A stretch of 6,668 nt of DNA from an uncultured Acidobacteriota bacterium. GTDB taxonomy: Bacteria; Acidobacteriota; JAAYUB01. The position numbers and the translations under genes were made by a program. Positions 6,267 to 6,668 of this stretch are shown piece after piece. Where the stretch lies: NCBI GenBank assembly GCA_937925645.1, contig CALAMB010000212.1:1-6668 (forward strand). The letters are read 5' to 3'. The notes under the pieces were generated by a model, which was given only the letters and a program-made list of their open reading frames with translations, was not told where the DNA came from and did no database searches. The stretch's first letter is position 1; each line of letters begins with the position of its first letter.

Positions 6267-6668
6267 TCTATCCGCCGCCGCTCGCCGCCGGCAGCCGAAT
6301 CCGTGTCGTGGTGCCGGCCTCGCCGGTCAAATTGCCGTACATGGAACGGGGACTGGCCTGGCTGGCGGCCCAGGGCTGGCAGCCGGTCTGGTCCGGCCGG
6401 GGCACGGTGGCGCACTTTTACACCGCCGGCCCCGACGACGAGCGGGCCGCCGAGCTCGTGGCCGCACTCGGCGACGCCGAGGCCGACGCCGTCTGGTGCG
6501 CCCGTGGCGGTTACGGCTGCGCCCGGCTGCTGCCCGCGCTGGACCGGGCGCTGCCCCGGCCGCCGGCGCGGCCCAAGGCGGTGGTGGGCTGCTCCGACGC
6601 CACGGCGCTGCTGATCCACCTGCTGCAGCGCTGGGGCTGGGTGGTCTTTCACGGGCCCATGGTGGCCG
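6263..6668 (+). CDS. S66 family LD-carboxypeptidase (LdcA-like), 5' part
   Basis: The first 135 codons are present; the gene runs off the right edge (the family is usually about 300 aa). LD-carboxypeptidases cut the terminal D-Ala from muropeptide tetrapeptides during peptidoglycan recycling in the cytoplasm. The N terminus PPPLAAGSRIRVVVPASPV (4-22) is the family's opening strand. WCARGGYGCARLLPALD (78-94) matches the conserved RGGYG segment, and VVGCSDATALL (107-117) contains the nucleophile elbow with predicted catalytic Ser111. FHGPM (129-133) follows as expected. The Glu and His of the catalytic triad lie beyond the window. Related S66 members include the microcin self-immunity protein MccF, which cannot be excluded. 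The ATG overlaps the previous stop codon (ATGA, 6263-6266), with GGAG (6251-6254) 8 nt upstream, so it is translationally coupled to the glycosyltransferase gene. Confidence 0.9.
   Translation, partial: MIYPPPLAAGSRIRVVVPASPVKLPYMERGLAWLAAQGWQPVWSGRGTVAHFYTAGPDDERAAELVAALGDAEADAVWCARGGYGCARLLPALDRALPRPPARPKAVVGCSDATALLIHLLQRWGWVVFHGPMVA

Noticed and set aside
6263..6668. Truncated or broken peptidase gene
   Set aside because: The frame is intact up to the last base and the conserved motifs are in order, so it is cut only by the window edge.

Overview
This is a 6.7-kb piece of a high-GC bacterial contig, probably from a metagenome. The first 44 bases include an exact Illumina adapter, so they mark an untrimmed contig edge and are not genomic. 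Gene content (aspartate oxidase NadB, quinolinate phosphoribosyltransferase NadC, an ArnT-like membrane glycosyltransferase, an S66 LD-carboxypeptidase and a membrane GAF/HD-GYP protein) indicates a bacterium that makes NAD from aspartate and has a peptidoglycan cell envelope. The high GC, strong G/C third-position bias and GC-rich palindromes plus heptamer repeats in the intergenic region would fit an environmental phylum such as Acidobacteriota or Planctomycetota. That placement is only a guess; no marker in the window fixes it.

Layout. Positions 1-44 are adapter. Positions 45-526 are non-coding and more AT-rich than the genes. They hold two copies of the same 9-bp-stem hairpin about 210 bp apart, a 36-bp near-perfect hairpin, a weaker long-loop stem followed by T5, and a seven-unit heptamer tandem array whose decayed period runs through the stop codon of the next gene. 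Positions 527-2056 on the minus strand encode a four-helix membrane protein with GAF and divergent HD-GYP domains. A 135-bp divergent intergenic region follows, with a good sigma70-type promoter for the minus-strand gene. From 2192 to the right edge, four genes run on the plus strand: nadB, nadC, an ArnT/PMT-like glycosyltransferase and the first 135 codons of an S66 peptidase.

How they work together. NadB oxidises L-aspartate to iminoaspartate. NadA, not in this window, converts that to quinolinate, and NadC converts quinolinate to nicotinate mononucleotide. nadB and nadC are 11 nt apart. nadC and the glycosyltransferase overlap by 4 nt (GTGA), as do the glycosyltransferase and the peptidase gene (ATGA), so the four are very probably one translationally coupled operon joining NAD synthesis to two envelope functions. 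The divergent HD-GYP gene is a separate unit that probably encodes a membrane signalling protein, possibly a cyclic-di-GMP phosphodiesterase.

I see no mobile element, CRISPR array, RNA gene or defence island, and no evidence of a new multi-gene system. The most unusual items are the HD-GYP protein (internal membrane duplication and altered active-site motifs) and the repeat-rich 45-526 region.
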